From: Mycolicibacterium phlei
Lineage (GTDB): Bacteria > Actinomycetota > Actinomycetes > Mycobacteriales > Mycobacteriaceae
Direction of reading: 5' to 3'
DNA length: 64,000 nucleotides
NCBI RefSeq assembly: GCF_001583415.1
Contig: NZ_CP014475.1
Location: 4,340,001-4,404,000, forward strand
Shown here: positions 42,983-51,474 of the stretch, in pieces
How positions within the stretch are numbered: the first letter of the stretch is position 1
Layout of the letters: the number at the start of each line of letters is the position of its first letter
Program-made: the position numbers and the translations under genes
Notes under the pieces: model-generated
The model's input: the letters and a program-made list of their open reading frames with translations, nothing else
The model's database searches: none
Told to the model about the DNA's origin: nothing

Positions 42983-43662
42983 TCCGCGTGCTGATCGTCG
43001 AGGACGAGCCGCTGATCGCCGAGGCGCACCGGACCTATCTCGGCCGGCTGCCCGGGTTCCAGGTGGTCGGTGAGGCGCACACCGCGCGCGACGCGATGCG
43101 GATGACCGCGACCGCGGACCCGCCGGTCGATCTGGTGCTGCTGGACATCGGTCTGCCCGACGCGGACGGCATCTCGCTGGCCAAGGGGTTGTCCGGGCTG
43201 GCACCGACGCCGGACCTCATCGTGATCACCTCGGAACGCAACCTGGAGATGGTGCGCGCCGCGGTCGGCCACGGGTCGCTGGCGTACCTGCTGAAGCCGT
43301 TCACGTTCGCGGCGTTCCGCGAGCGCCTCGAGGCGTACCAGCGCTACCGCGCGGCGCTGCCCGCGGGCACCACCGCGGCCAGCCAGGCCGAGGTGGACCG
43401 CGCGCTGGCCGAACTGCGGGTCACGAAGGCGACGACACCGAAGGGCACCTCGGCCGCCACCAATGACGAGATCGCCCGTGCCGTACGGGATTCGCGTGCC
43501 GGGGTGACCGCGGATGCGGTGGCCAGGCAGGTCGGGGTGTCACGGGTGACCGCGTGGCGTTACCTCGAGCGGTTGGCCGACGACGGCGTCGTCACGCGTC
43601 ACACCGACTACGGGAAGGCCGGACGGCCCAAGACCCGTTACGTGTGGCGGCCGAAGGCCTGA
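42979..43662 (+). CDS. Response regulator, DcuR/CitB family
   Basis: 227 residues. Receiver domain with phosphorylated Asp56 in VLLDIGLP and Lys in LLKPFTF; C-terminal helix-turn-helix (VTADAVARQVGVSRVTAWRYLERL). Pairs with the kinase just upstream (4-nt overlap). Probable targets are dctA and the PutP-like gene, whose shared promoter region lies at 39674-39903. Confidence 0.9.
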   Translation: MIRVLIVEDEPLIAEAHRTYLGRLPGFQVVGEAHTARDAMRMTATADPPVDLVLLDIGLPDADGISLAKGLSGLAPTPDLIVITSERNLEMVRAAVGHGSLAYLLKPFTFAAFRERLEAYQRYRAALPAGTTAASQAEVDRALAELRVTKATTPKGTSAATNDEIARAVRDSRAGVTADAVARQVGVSRVTAWRYLERLADDGVVTRHTDYGKAGRPKTRYVWRPKA

Positions 43663-43692
43663 AAGGCCGTGACGCCGTAAAGGTCAGAAGAC

Positions 43693-44742
43693 CTAGGCGG
43701 TGACCGGTTCCAGGTCGCGGATGTCGGACACCAGCGCGTTGCTGGCGACGAACTCCGAGTACGTCAGCGGTGCGGTGGTGTCGACGCCGAAGGCGGTCAC
43801 CCGGCCGTCGTAGTCGGCGACGTAGCACCGGCCGCTCTGCGCGTTCACGCTGACGCAGGAGGGCCGCCCGTCGACGACGATCGTGTTGACCACGCGCAGG
43901 CTCAACGTGCACACGACCAGCACCTGGTCGTAGTCGACGACGTAGACCCGGCTCTTGTCGGCACCCATCGCCAACTGCGTTGGCGCACCGCCGAGTTCGA
44001 CAATGCCGGCGATCCGGCCGGTGGAAAGCTCGACGATGTGGACGACGCCGCCGCGGGTGCGGTCGGAGGTCAGCACGTACGCGGTGCCGTCGGCGACCGC
44101 GAGATCGCGGATCGGGGCTCCGATGCTCGCGGCGCTCTCGACCAGACCGGTCTCGACGTCGACGGTGAGCACCGCGCTGCCGCGGGCGTCGGTGGTGGCG
44201 ATGTGCAGCCGCCTGCCGTCGGCGGCGACCGCGAGCGCGTCGATGCCGATGCCGGCGCCGGTGGCCACCTCGATGGAACGGGCCCGTTCGGCGACGGTGT
44301 CGATCACCGAGACCGCGATGCTGCCGTCACCGGTGCGGCCGGCGAAGACGCGCGTGCCGTCCGGGCTGACGGCCAGCGCCGTGATGCTGTCGGCCAGCGG
44401 GTAGCGGGCCAGCACCCGGCGGGCGACGGTGTCGATGACCGTCACCTCGTCCTTGTGGGTCCACGACGACGTGCTGACGTAGGCCCGGTTGCCGTGGGTG
44501 GCGATCGCAACCGGCTCGCCCGGCACCGCGATGATCGCCTCGACGGCGAGGGTGCGGCCGTTGAGCAGCGCGACGCTGTCGTCGCCCGGGTGGGTGGTCA
44601 GGATCGCACCGGCGCTGCTGCCCGCGATGTCCCCCACGGCACCACGCCGGACGTCCACCGATCCCAGCACCGTCGCGGCCGGGTCGGCCGGACGATCGTG
44701 CTCCGTGACAAGCGCGCCCGCGGGCATCGAGAAATCAACCAT
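43693..44742 (-). CDS. YVTN/YncE-type beta-propeller protein
   Basis: 349 residues built from about seven repeats with the pattern of beta-propeller blades (AIATHGNRAYVSTSSW, AVSPDGTRVFAG, AVAADGRRLHIAT, AVADGTAYVLTSD). No signal peptide is visible, unlike many YncE proteins. May bind nucleic acid or a protein partner; function unknown. GGAGG ribosome-binding site. A 448-bp region upstream carries candidate regulatory elements. Confidence 0.8.
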   Translation of the reverse strand: MVDFSMPAGALVTEHDRPADPAATVLGSVDVRRGAVGDIAGSSAGAILTTHPGDDSVALLNGRTLAVEAIIAVPGEPVAIATHGNRAYVSTSSWTHKDEVTVIDTVARRVLARYPLADSITALAVSPDGTRVFAGRTGDGSIAVSVIDTVAERARSIEVATGAGIGIDALAVAADGRRLHIATTDARGSAVLTVDVETGLVESAASIGAPIRDLAVADGTAYVLTSDRTRGGVVHIVELSTGRIAGIVELGGAPTQLAMGADKSRVYVVDYDQVLVVCTLSLRVVNTIVVDGRPSCVSVNAQSGRCYVADYDGRVTAFGVDTTAPLTYSEFVASNALVSDIRDLEPVTA

Positions 44743-45190
44743 CTGTTCGGTACCTCCGCCGGTTGGCGAGCACCGGCTGTCGACTACAAAGTCTTCTCGT
44801 GTCTTTCTCGCGCCTCTGCGGGTGCGATCTTGGATCCGAGTCTAGCGACGAATCCCGACATCCCGGAGCGACGTGAACAGCGAGACCGGCGGTCCCGCCG
44901 AAACCTCTCAGACATCGCTTAGAAAAGTATTCGTTACGTGATCGTTATCTTTGTTCAGCAACGCATCACACCGCCGTGAACTGCGATAATGCTTGTCTTG
45001 CAACACTCTTGACACATGGTGTCAAGACGTCCAACCTGAGCGACTCTTAGTCTCTGTGACCAAAGTGTTCGGTAAATCACACCGCGACACGACGGCAAAC
45101 TGTCATCATCTGCCACCACCTGTCACGGCCGTCACACGTGCGCGAGGGCTAGTGCACGAGGGCTAGTGCACGAGGGCTAGTGCACGAGAG
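44743..45190. other. 448-bp intergenic region with regulatory-looking elements
   Basis: AT-rich relative to the window (about 44920-45080). It holds a 19-bp inverted repeat at 45008 and a 14-bp tandem repeat running into the STAS gene. It must contain the promoter of the beta-propeller gene. No convincing coding frame. Confidence 0.6.
45008..45026. promoter_or_regulatory. Inverted repeat CTTGACAC-ATG-GTGTCAAG
   Basis: Perfect 8-bp arms, 3-nt spacer; both arms include a TTGACA-like -35 element, one on each strand. It looks like a dimeric regulator site about 270 bp upstream of the beta-propeller start. Confidence 0.4.
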
Positions 45191-45194
45191 CTAG
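45148..45194. repeat. 14-bp tandem repeat (GCTAGTGCACGAGG, ~3.4 copies)
   Basis: GCTAG recurs at 45148, 45162, 45176 and 45190 with exact 14-base period; one mismatch (GAGA) in the third unit. The final GCTAG contains the TAG stop of the STAS gene on the opposite strand. Confidence 0.9.
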
Positions 45195-45592
45195 GACTCC
45201 ACGAGTCGCAGCCCGCCCCGGCCGCGGCGAACCGGCACCCGAGTGGTGACCGGGATCACGCTCTCGGGGTCGCACAGCCGCAGCACCCGCAGCGCCGCCT
45301 CGCCGGGCAGCACCGTCCAGGGCACGTCGGCGTGGGCGAGACGGGCTTTGACGGCGTGCAGTGCGGCGACGCCGTCGATGGCGAGGAAGCCGAGTTCGAC
45401 CAGATCGAGCGTGACACGCCGGTCGCCGTCAACCAGGGCGAGCACCGCGTCGGCGAAGTCCTTGGCGTTTGCGGCGTCGACGTCGCCGCGAACCCGCACG
45501 GTCAGCTCGCCGGGCCCCTCATGCGGGGTCAGCGTCAGCCGCGGCCGTGGCGGTTGGGTGGGCGGCAATTCGTTGAGGGCCGCAAGGGTCAT
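45191..45592 (-). CDS. STAS-domain protein (anti-anti-sigma factor-like)
   Basis: 133 residues with a short Pro-rich N-terminus and an STAS domain (VRVRGDVDAANAKDF, VTLDLVELGFLAIDGVAALHAV). The usual phosphorylatable Ser (DSSG) is replaced by IDG, so it probably does not cycle through phosphorylation. Third gene of an STAS / kinase / STAS set. AGGAAG about 11 bases before the ATG. Confidence 0.8.
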   Translation of the reverse strand: MTLAALNELPPTQPPRPRLTLTPHEGPGELTVRVRGDVDAANAKDFADAVLALVDGDRRVTLDLVELGFLAIDGVAALHAVKARLAHADVPWTVLPGEAALRVLRLCDPESVIPVTTRVPVRRGRGGLRLVES

Positions 45593-45654
45593 AGCGCGCT
45601 CGCTTCCTGCAGGTGCTGAGCAAAGCGCTACCCGAATCACGGGGTGGCCAAACC

Positions 45655-46116
45655 TCACGCGGTGGTGGCGAAGGGTTCTTCGGAGCGCAACTGGCAGCCG
45701 TCGAACTCCAGAACCACCCGGGTGCCGTCCGGCGCACGGTCGATCGACGCCCGGTCGGACAGCGCGTTCATCAGCTCGATGCCGCGTCCGCGGGTGTTGG
45801 GCCGGCCGTCGGGTTCCTTGTGCAGCCAGGTGCCGTGGTCGGTGACGGTGACCACCAACCGGCTGCCCGCCGGCTCCTCGAGGACCTCGTAGCGGGCGGT
45901 GACGGCCATCGTGCCCGGCTCCTCGGCGCCGACGTAGGCGAACTCCGCGGCGTTGGTCAGCGCCTCGTTGACCGCCAGCACCGCGTCGTGCAGCCGCTCG
46001 TCATCGAGCGCGAAATGGGTCCGCAGCCACTGCCTGAAGGCGTTACGGAACTCGGCGACGGTCTGCGCATCCGCAGGGCCGTTGCACGAAAAACCAAGTT
46101 CCGTCGGAGGGTTCAT
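45655..46116 (-). CDS. Anti-sigma-factor-type serine kinase (HATPase_c, RsbW-like)
   Basis: 153 residues of the GHKL ATPase fold: N-box VNEALTNAAEFAYV, G1 VTDHGTW, G2 TRGRGIELMNALSD. RsbW-like proteins bind a sigma factor and phosphorylate an STAS partner. No sigma factor gene lies in the window. No clear ribosome-binding site. Confidence 0.85.
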   Translation of the reverse strand: MNPPTELGFSCNGPADAQTVAEFRNAFRQWLRTHFALDDERLHDAVLAVNEALTNAAEFAYVGAEEPGTMAVTARYEVLEEPAGSRLVVTVTDHGTWLHKEPDGRPNTRGRGIELMNALSDRASIDRAPDGTRVVLEFDGCQLRSEEPFATTA

Positions 46117-46148
46117 GATGCTGAAGGACTACCCCGTCCGCGGCGCGC

Positions 46149-46496
46149 TCACGCGTTGAGCTTCTCGAGGGCGACGTCGAGTGACGAATGTAACGCGACG
46201 AGGTCGGCGATCCCGGTGATCTTCAGCGGCCTGCTTGTGGCCGGGCCGTCGGCGACGACGGCGAACTGCACACCGGAGGTGCCCGCCTGGTTGTGGCTCT
46301 CCATCAGCACCTGCATGCCCGCGGAACCGAGGAACTCGACGGCGGACAGGTCCACGATCAGGGCGGTGGGGTCCTTCTCCAGTGCGGCGGCGATGGCGTC
46401 CCGCAGCGCTGGCGCGGTCAACATGTCGAGGTCACCGGAGGCCGAGACGACCGCCACGCGATCGACCCACGTCTCGGTACAAAGTTGTCCGTCCAA
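46149..46496 (-). CDS. STAS-domain anti-anti-sigma factor (RsbV-like)
   Basis: 115 residues, a full STAS domain with the phosphorylatable Ser in VEFLGSAGMQVL. Likely partner of the kinase encoded just downstream. The start is a TTG at 46496: a stop codon lies two codons upstream, no other start precedes the fold, and GAGGG sits about six bases before it. Confidence 0.85.
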   Translation of the reverse strand: MDGQLCTETWVDRVAVVSASGDLDMLTAPALRDAIAAALEKDPTALIVDLSAVEFLGSAGMQVLMESHNQAGTSGVQFAVVADGPATSRPLKITGIADLVALHSSLDVALEKLNA

Positions 46497-46622
46497 GGTT
46501 CACCCTCTTGTCTGCACCACCGAAGCGGTCCTGGCCGATCACGTCGGGCTACCCTCTGAACCCGCTAGTCAGACTATCCGAATCCGGCCGTCGAGTGTGC
46601 CGGCGGGATCTGTCCGCGCCGG

Positions 46623-47360
46623 TCAGGGCAGCAGGATGTAGGCCATTCCGGGCACATGCCGCACCTCGCGGCTGGACCAGACGGGCACACCGTCGCCGGT
46701 GCGGTGAAGTTCGGTGACACCGAGGAACCTCCTGTCGCTGCGCTCGGAGACGGTGTCCACCCAGGCGACGTGTCCGTCCGGGAACACCACGATCGCGCGG
46801 GGTTCGGGCCGCTCGACCACCGTCCACCCGGCCGCCCCGGCCGTCCGCGGCCACTCCTTCGGCGGCCCGGTCAGCGCCGGATAGGCCTTGGTCCGCGACA
46901 CCTGGTGCCACTTGGCCAGCGCACCCCAGGCGGGGGTTCCCGGCTCGCCGATGTTCCCGGCGGTCGTCCGGCCGGCGGCCCGCGCGGGTGCGGTGCGGTC
47001 GCAGTGCGGCACCACCGGATCGTTGGAGCCGGTGATGAGCATCGCGTCGGTGACGAACCCGCCGGTCTCCAGCCGGTTCCACAGATCGGTGGTCAACCGG
47101 TACGGCCCGCCGGAGAAGACATCCCCGCGGACGTGGCAGACGATCACCACCGACGTGCGGTCGGCCACCGAACCGACCTTGCCACTGTTTGCCGACGGCG
47201 CGGCTCTGACGTTGAGGTCGCCTGAGCCGGTGTTAACCGTGACGGTGCGGGGCTGAGCCTGCGCGACAGTACCCGGAGCCACGGCGACGAGCCCGGCCGC
47301 CGCCGCAACAGCGGCCAGAGATGCGCAGATGTGGCGCTGCGCAGCGGAACGTGGGGGCAC
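46623..47360 (-). CDS. Secreted SH3-domain protein with a CHAP-like domain lacking the catalytic cysteine
   Basis: 245 residues: signal peptide (to about APGTVAQA), then a bacterial SH3 domain (VNTGSGDLNVRAAPSANSGKVGSV, VVIVCHV, WNRLETGGFVTDAMLITG), then a region from about 140 that reads like a CHAP amidase domain (PAWGALAKWHQ, KEWPRTAGAAGWTVV, AIVVFPDGHVAWVDTVSE). The Cys expected at the CTWWA position is missing, although the His is kept, so the domain is probably a non-catalytic peptidoglycan binder. GTG start. Confidence 0.72.
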   Translation of the reverse strand: MPPRSAAQRHICASLAAVAAAAGLVAVAPGTVAQAQPRTVTVNTGSGDLNVRAAPSANSGKVGSVADRTSVVIVCHVRGDVFSGGPYRLTTDLWNRLETGGFVTDAMLITGSNDPVVPHCDRTAPARAAGRTTAGNIGEPGTPAWGALAKWHQVSRTKAYPALTGPPKEWPRTAGAAGWTVVERPEPRAIVVFPDGHVAWVDTVSERSDRRFLGVTELHRTGDGVPVWSSREVRHVPGMAYILLP

Positions 47361-47472
47361 GGGTGAACTCTGTCAGCGACTGATTTCGACAGCATAAGGA
47401 CCGCGTTGCGGTTTGCTATCGAATGACAGTCCCCGCCCCGCCCGCGGGTCGATGAATTTGCGCTGGTGTGGA

Positions 47473-48444
47473 TTACCCGCCGGCGCCCAGGATGCGCAGC
47501 ATGTCCGGCTTCATCGCCTGCAGCTGCGCACCCCAGTAACCCCAGCTGTGGGTGCCGTCCGGCGGGAAGTGGAAGACCGCGTTGCGCCCACCCGCCGCCA
47601 GGTAGCGCCGCTGGAACTCCTTGTTCGTGGAGACCGTGATGTTCTCCAGGAACTGCGCGCTGTAGCGGGCGCCGAAGTCGGAGCCGGCGTCGAGTTCGGA
47701 CAACCAGCCGGTGCCGCAGTAGATCCACAGCGCGGTGTTGTTGGCGACCAGCGTCGGGATGTTGACCATCGGGTCGTTGCGCCGCCACGCAGGATCCGAG
47801 GTCGGCCCCCACATGTCGGTGGCGCTGTAGCCGCCCGCATCCTGCATCGCGAGCCCAATCATCGTGGGCCACAACCCCGCTGACGGATTCAGGTATCCAG
47901 ACAGGGAGGCCGCGAAGATGAACTGCAGCGGATGCCAGACCGCCAGGTTCAGCGCCGCACCACCGGACATGGACAGCCCGACCACGGCGTTTCCGGTCGG
48001 CGACAACCCGCGGTTGGCCGCCAGCCAGGCGGGCAGCTCCTGGGTCAGGAACGTCTCCCACTTGAAGGTCTGGCAGCCGCTGTGCCCACAGGCGGGCTGA
48101 TACCAGTCGGTGTAGAAGCTCGACTGTCCGCCCACCGGCATGACGACGGAAATGCCGGAGTCATAGAACCATTCGAATGCCGCGGTGTTGATGTCCCACC
48201 CGTTGGCGTCCTCCTGCGCGCGCAGACCGTCGAGCAGATAGACCGAGTGCGGCCCGCCGCCCTGGAACTGGACCTTGATGTCACGCCCCATCGACGGCGA
48301 CGGCACCATGAGCGTCTCGACGGGCAACCCGGAACGGGAATATGCTGCGGCCGTTGGCATTCCAAGCGCAACGGAGAGCAGGACCGTCACCAGCACCCCG
48401 CACAGCCTGACGAGCGAACGCCTCACGTCGCAGCCACTTCCCAT
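47473..48444 (-). CDS. Antigen 85-family mycolyltransferase
   Basis: 323 residues. Signal peptide to about TAAA, then the full Ag85 fold: PVETLMVPSPSMGRDIKVQFQ, LLDGLRAQEDANGWDINT, VVMPVGGQSSFYTDWYQPACG, nucleophile Ser158 in GLSMSGG, and DGTHSWGYWGAQL with the catalytic His. Transfers mycolates to trehalose and arabinogalactan in the cell envelope. The residues after the Ser (SMSGGAA) differ from the SMAASSA of classical FbpA/B/C. I do not assign it to FbpA, B, C or D. ATG at 48444 with GGTGAG upstream. Confidence 0.92.
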   Translation of the reverse strand: MGSGCDVRRSLVRLCGVLVTVLLSVALGMPTAAAYSRSGLPVETLMVPSPSMGRDIKVQFQGGGPHSVYLLDGLRAQEDANGWDINTAAFEWFYDSGISVVMPVGGQSSFYTDWYQPACGHSGCQTFKWETFLTQELPAWLAANRGLSPTGNAVVGLSMSGGAALNLAVWHPLQFIFAASLSGYLNPSAGLWPTMIGLAMQDAGGYSATDMWGPTSDPAWRRNDPMVNIPTLVANNTALWIYCGTGWLSELDAGSDFGARYSAQFLENITVSTNKEFQRRYLAAGGRNAVFHFPPDGTHSWGYWGAQLQAMKPDMLRILGAGG

Positions 48445-48545
48445 CTGTCTCACCGATGTGTGCACGGGGAAGGTAGCAACGCAGCCGGTACGCCTCCGGC
48501 GCGGCGCGCGCCGCTTGATCAGCTCGTTACCAAAGCTTGTTCAGC

Positions 48546-48824
48546 TCAGCACCCCAGTTCGACGACGGCGGTGCTGACGATGTCCTGCGCGGCCAGCACG
48601 GAGACACCGAGGCCCTGATTGAGGTTGTCGATGACGACGCTGGCGGGCACACCGCTGCGCAGCGCCGCGCACGCCTGGTTGCCGGCGGTCATCACCTGGT
48701 CGGCCGACAGGTAGACCCACTTGGCCTGCACCTTGCGTACGAACTCGTCGGCGTCGGCCGCCGCCGGTGCGGCCAACGGGATCGCTGCGACGACCGCCGC
48801 GACGGCGCTGATCAGGTACCGCAT
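48546..48824 (-). CDS. DUF732 small secreted protein
   Basis: 92 residues with signal peptide (MRYLISAVAAVVAAIPLAAP) and a small helical mature domain with two cysteines (GNQACAAL and ELGC at the end), the mark of DUF732, abundant in mycobacteria. GGAGG precedes the ATG. Function unknown. Confidence 0.85.
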   Translation of the reverse strand: MRYLISAVAAVVAAIPLAAPAAADADEFVRKVQAKWVYLSADQVMTAGNQACAALRSGVPASVVIDNLNQGLGVSVLAAQDIVSTAVVELGC

Positions 48825-48936
48825 GGGTGAAAACCTCCGGAAGAGCTGTGTCACGAGCGCCGAACAGCCGTGGTCAGCGCTGAATGACTCTTAACTTACC
48901 CGCCGTGCCGAAGTCCATTTGACGTGGGCGCAGAAA

Positions 48937-48966
48937 ATCGGCCCCTTCCCGCGGGAAGGGGCCGAT
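48937..48966 (-). terminator. Intrinsic terminator after the GjpA-like gene
   Basis: 15-bp perfect palindrome (ATCGGCCCCTTCCCG and complement) with no loop, followed on the minus strand by TTTTCTGC; 18 bases beyond the stop. Confidence 0.85.
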
Positions 48967-48983
48967 CTCTGCGTTCAGGACGG

Positions 48984-51158
48984 TCAGTCGTCGCCACCGC
49001 CGGAGTCAGAGCCACCGCCGGAGCCGGAGCCGCCGCCGGTCGAACCGGACGAACCCGCACCGGTGGAGCCGGTGCCGCCCCTCTTGTTGTCGTCCTTTTT
49101 GTTGCCGACCTTGTTGCCGACCTTGGTGTTGTCGGCCTTGTTGTCGGCCTTGTCGCTGTCGGCCTTGTTGTCGGCGTTGTCGGCGTCCTTGTTGTCGGCG
49201 TTGCCGCCGCCCTTCTTGCTTCCGCCGTCGTCGCCCACGGAGTCGTCCGAGTCCTCAGAGGTCTTCTCGGCGTCCTTCTTGGCGTCCTTCTTGCCGTCCT
49301 TCTTGCCGTCCTTCTTGGCGTCCTTCTTGGCGGACGGCTTCTCCACCGGCGCGTCCTCGCCGGACTCACCGGTCTCGGACTTGTCGGACTCGGCACCGGT
49401 CGTGACGCCTGTGCCGCCGGGTTCCGTGCTGCCGGCGCCGGCCTGCGTCGCAGGAGTCGTCGCCGTCGACACGGTGGTCGACTCCACGGCAGCGGCATTC
49501 GAGAACGCCGCCCGGACCGACTTCGGTACCGCTGCCGCCTCCTCGACCCCGAGCGTGGTCAGCCCGGCCTCCTGCGGCCCACCGGGCGTCAGCACACCCT
49601 GGATCGCATCGCCGATCGTCTTCAGGATCGCCTCGGTGAGCTGGCCGACCCCGTTGAGCCCGAACTGAACCAGGTCGCCGGTGCTGCCGAGCGCCCACTG
49701 CAGCGCGTCGCCGGTGCTTCCGATGCCGAACTGCACCAGATCCCCTGTGCTGCCGATACCGAACTCGACGATCTCGCCGATCGATCCGAGCGCCCACTGG
49801 ATCGCGTCACCGGGCTCGGACTGGATCTGCGGTCCGGCCGCGGCGGCCGCCAGGGTGGTGACCTCCTCGGGCGCCGTCGCCACCGACAGCGGCGAGAATC
49901 CGACGACCACGTTCAGCAGCGCCTGAACCAGATCGCCGACCTCGCCGAGCACCCACTCGGTGGCGTCGCCCAGCGCGCCCAGCCCGAACTGTGTCAGATC
50001 GCCGACACCGCCGAGCACGAACTGGGTGAAATCGCCTGTGGCACCGACACCGAACTCCACCAGGTCGCCGACCTCGCCGAGCAGGAACTGCACCAGCCCG
50101 CCGACGTCGCCCGGGTCGACCAGTGTCGCCTGCGGAGCCGCGGCGGCCGCCAGCGTCTGCGGGCCGAGCGCGGCGGGCGCGTTGAACGGCGTGAACCCCA
50201 AGACCGCGCCGACGACCGCCTGCACCAGCTTGCCGACCTCACTGACCGCCCACTGCGCGGCGTCACCGAGCGAACCGAAGTCGAACTTCGTGAACACTCC
50301 CAGCGCATCCACCACGAACTGCGCCAGCACACCGGCACCGTCAGCGGCGAACTGCGCCACCTGCCCCAACCCGCCGAGCAGGAACTGCACCAGCGTGCCG
50401 ATATCACCCGGACCAGCCAGCGCGGCCTGCGGAACCGCGGCCGCCGCCAGCGCCTGCGGGCCGAGCGCGGCGGGCGCGTTGAACGGCGTGAACCCCAAGA
50501 CCGCGCCGACGACCGCCTGCACCAGCTTGCCGACCTCACTGACCGCCCACTGCGCGGCGTCACCGAGCGAACCGAAGTCGAACTTCGTGAACACTCCCAG
50601 CGCATCCACCACGAACTGCGCCAGCACACCGGCACCGTCAGCGGCGAACTGCGCCACCTGCCCCAACCCGCCGAGCAGGAACTGCACCAGCGTGCCGATA
50701 TCACCCGGACCAGCCAGCGCGGCCTGCGGAACCGCGGCCGCCGCCAGCGCCTGCGGGCCGACCAGGGCCGCCGACGACGCCGTGGTGTTCAGGCTGCCGG
50801 TGAGGTTTCCGAGTGCGCCCTGAATCGCGTCGCCCAGGGCGCCCAGGCCGAACTGGGTGAGATCGCCTGCGCCGCCGATGACGAACTGCGTCAGATCGCC
50901 GGTGCTGCCGATCGCGAACTGTGTCAGATCACCTGCCCCGCCGATCGCGAACTGGGTGAGATCACCGAGAGCTCCGACGTAGTAGTTGAGAGCCTCACTC
51001 AGGCTGGTGAGCGCCACGGGCTCGTTGGTGGCCGACGTCGGCGCGATGTTGTGCAGGGGTGACGCGGTAGGGACCACGGTCACCGGAGCAACAGTGATGA
51101 TGCTTGCTCCTGCGATCGCTATGCCGGTGGTCACATAAGGACGAAGTGCGAGTTGCAT
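48984..51158 (-). CDS. Repeat-rich exported protein, GjpA porin-like
   Basis: 724 residues. Signal-like N-terminus MQLALRPYVTTGIAIAGAS as in mycobacterial and Gordonia proteins annotated GjpA outer-membrane porin. The middle is made of amphipathic GDLTQF.IG / GDLVQFGIG repeats, including two identical 99-residue blocks. The last ~130 residues are low-complexity: KKDAKKDGKKD, then DNKADN and Gly-Ser-rich. Porin activity is family inference and not shown. Gly/Ala/Val-rich repeats recall PE_PGRS proteins, but there is no PE domain. GAGGGGGATCAC precedes the ATG at 51158. Confidence 0.75.
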   Translation of the reverse strand: MQLALRPYVTTGIAIAGASIITVAPVTVVPTASPLHNIAPTSATNEPVALTSLSEALNYYVGALGDLTQFAIGGAGDLTQFAIGSTGDLTQFVIGGAGDLTQFGLGALGDAIQGALGNLTGSLNTTASSAALVGPQALAAAAVPQAALAGPGDIGTLVQFLLGGLGQVAQFAADGAGVLAQFVVDALGVFTKFDFGSLGDAAQWAVSEVGKLVQAVVGAVLGFTPFNAPAALGPQALAAAAVPQAALAGPGDIGTLVQFLLGGLGQVAQFAADGAGVLAQFVVDALGVFTKFDFGSLGDAAQWAVSEVGKLVQAVVGAVLGFTPFNAPAALGPQTLAAAAAPQATLVDPGDVGGLVQFLLGEVGDLVEFGVGATGDFTQFVLGGVGDLTQFGLGALGDATEWVLGEVGDLVQALLNVVVGFSPLSVATAPEEVTTLAAAAAGPQIQSEPGDAIQWALGSIGEIVEFGIGSTGDLVQFGIGSTGDALQWALGSTGDLVQFGLNGVGQLTEAILKTIGDAIQGVLTPGGPQEAGLTTLGVEEAAAVPKSVRAAFSNAAAVESTTVSTATTPATQAGAGSTEPGGTGVTTGAESDKSETGESGEDAPVEKPSAKKDAKKDGKKDGKKDAKKDAEKTSEDSDDSVGDDGGSKKGGGNADNKDADNADNKADSDKADNKADNTKVGNKVGNKKDDNKRGGTGSTGAGSSGSTGGGSGSGGGSDSGGGDD
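50164..50757. repeat. Perfect 297-bp tandem duplication inside the GjpA-like gene
   Basis: Bases 50164-50460 and 50461-50757 are identical on direct comparison, giving two identical 99-residue blocks. Absence of any mismatch implies recent duplication or gene conversion; copy number could vary between strains. Confidence 0.9.
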
Positions 51159-51443
51159 GTGATCCCCCTCATAGGGCTGCTTAGACAGCAAAGAATTTAT
51201 CACGCTGTGATTGGCGCACAAATAAATAGCCGCGCAATGCTCGTAAATTGGCCAGGGCTTATCTCGAGCGCCCTCAACCGCGATTTCGAGCAAAGTTAGC
51301 TGACACCGCACACGCGCGTCGCGGCCACCTTGTGGGCCATTTCATGATCGTCGCCCCCGGGCCATCCCAGTCACGTCCGAACATGACCTTGGTGCAAACC
51401 TTGATCTTTTGCTGAATCAACATGATGCGGCTGTTTGGCGGGT

Positions 51444-51474
51444 AAATCGACAGACTGGAAAAGACCGTCGATTT
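51444..51474. other. Hairpin in the gene-poor region
   Basis: AAATCGAC, 15 bases, GTCGATTT: perfect 8-bp arms, unusually AT-rich for this genome. Confidence 0.4.

Noticed and set aside
45141..45194. Short regular repeats as a possible CRISPR
   Set aside because: The units are directly adjacent 14-mers without spacers, so this is a simple tandem repeat.
48924..51062. 712-codon plus-strand frame opposite the GjpA-like gene
   Set aside because: Its repeats mirror those of the real gene on the other strand and it lacks a start context.
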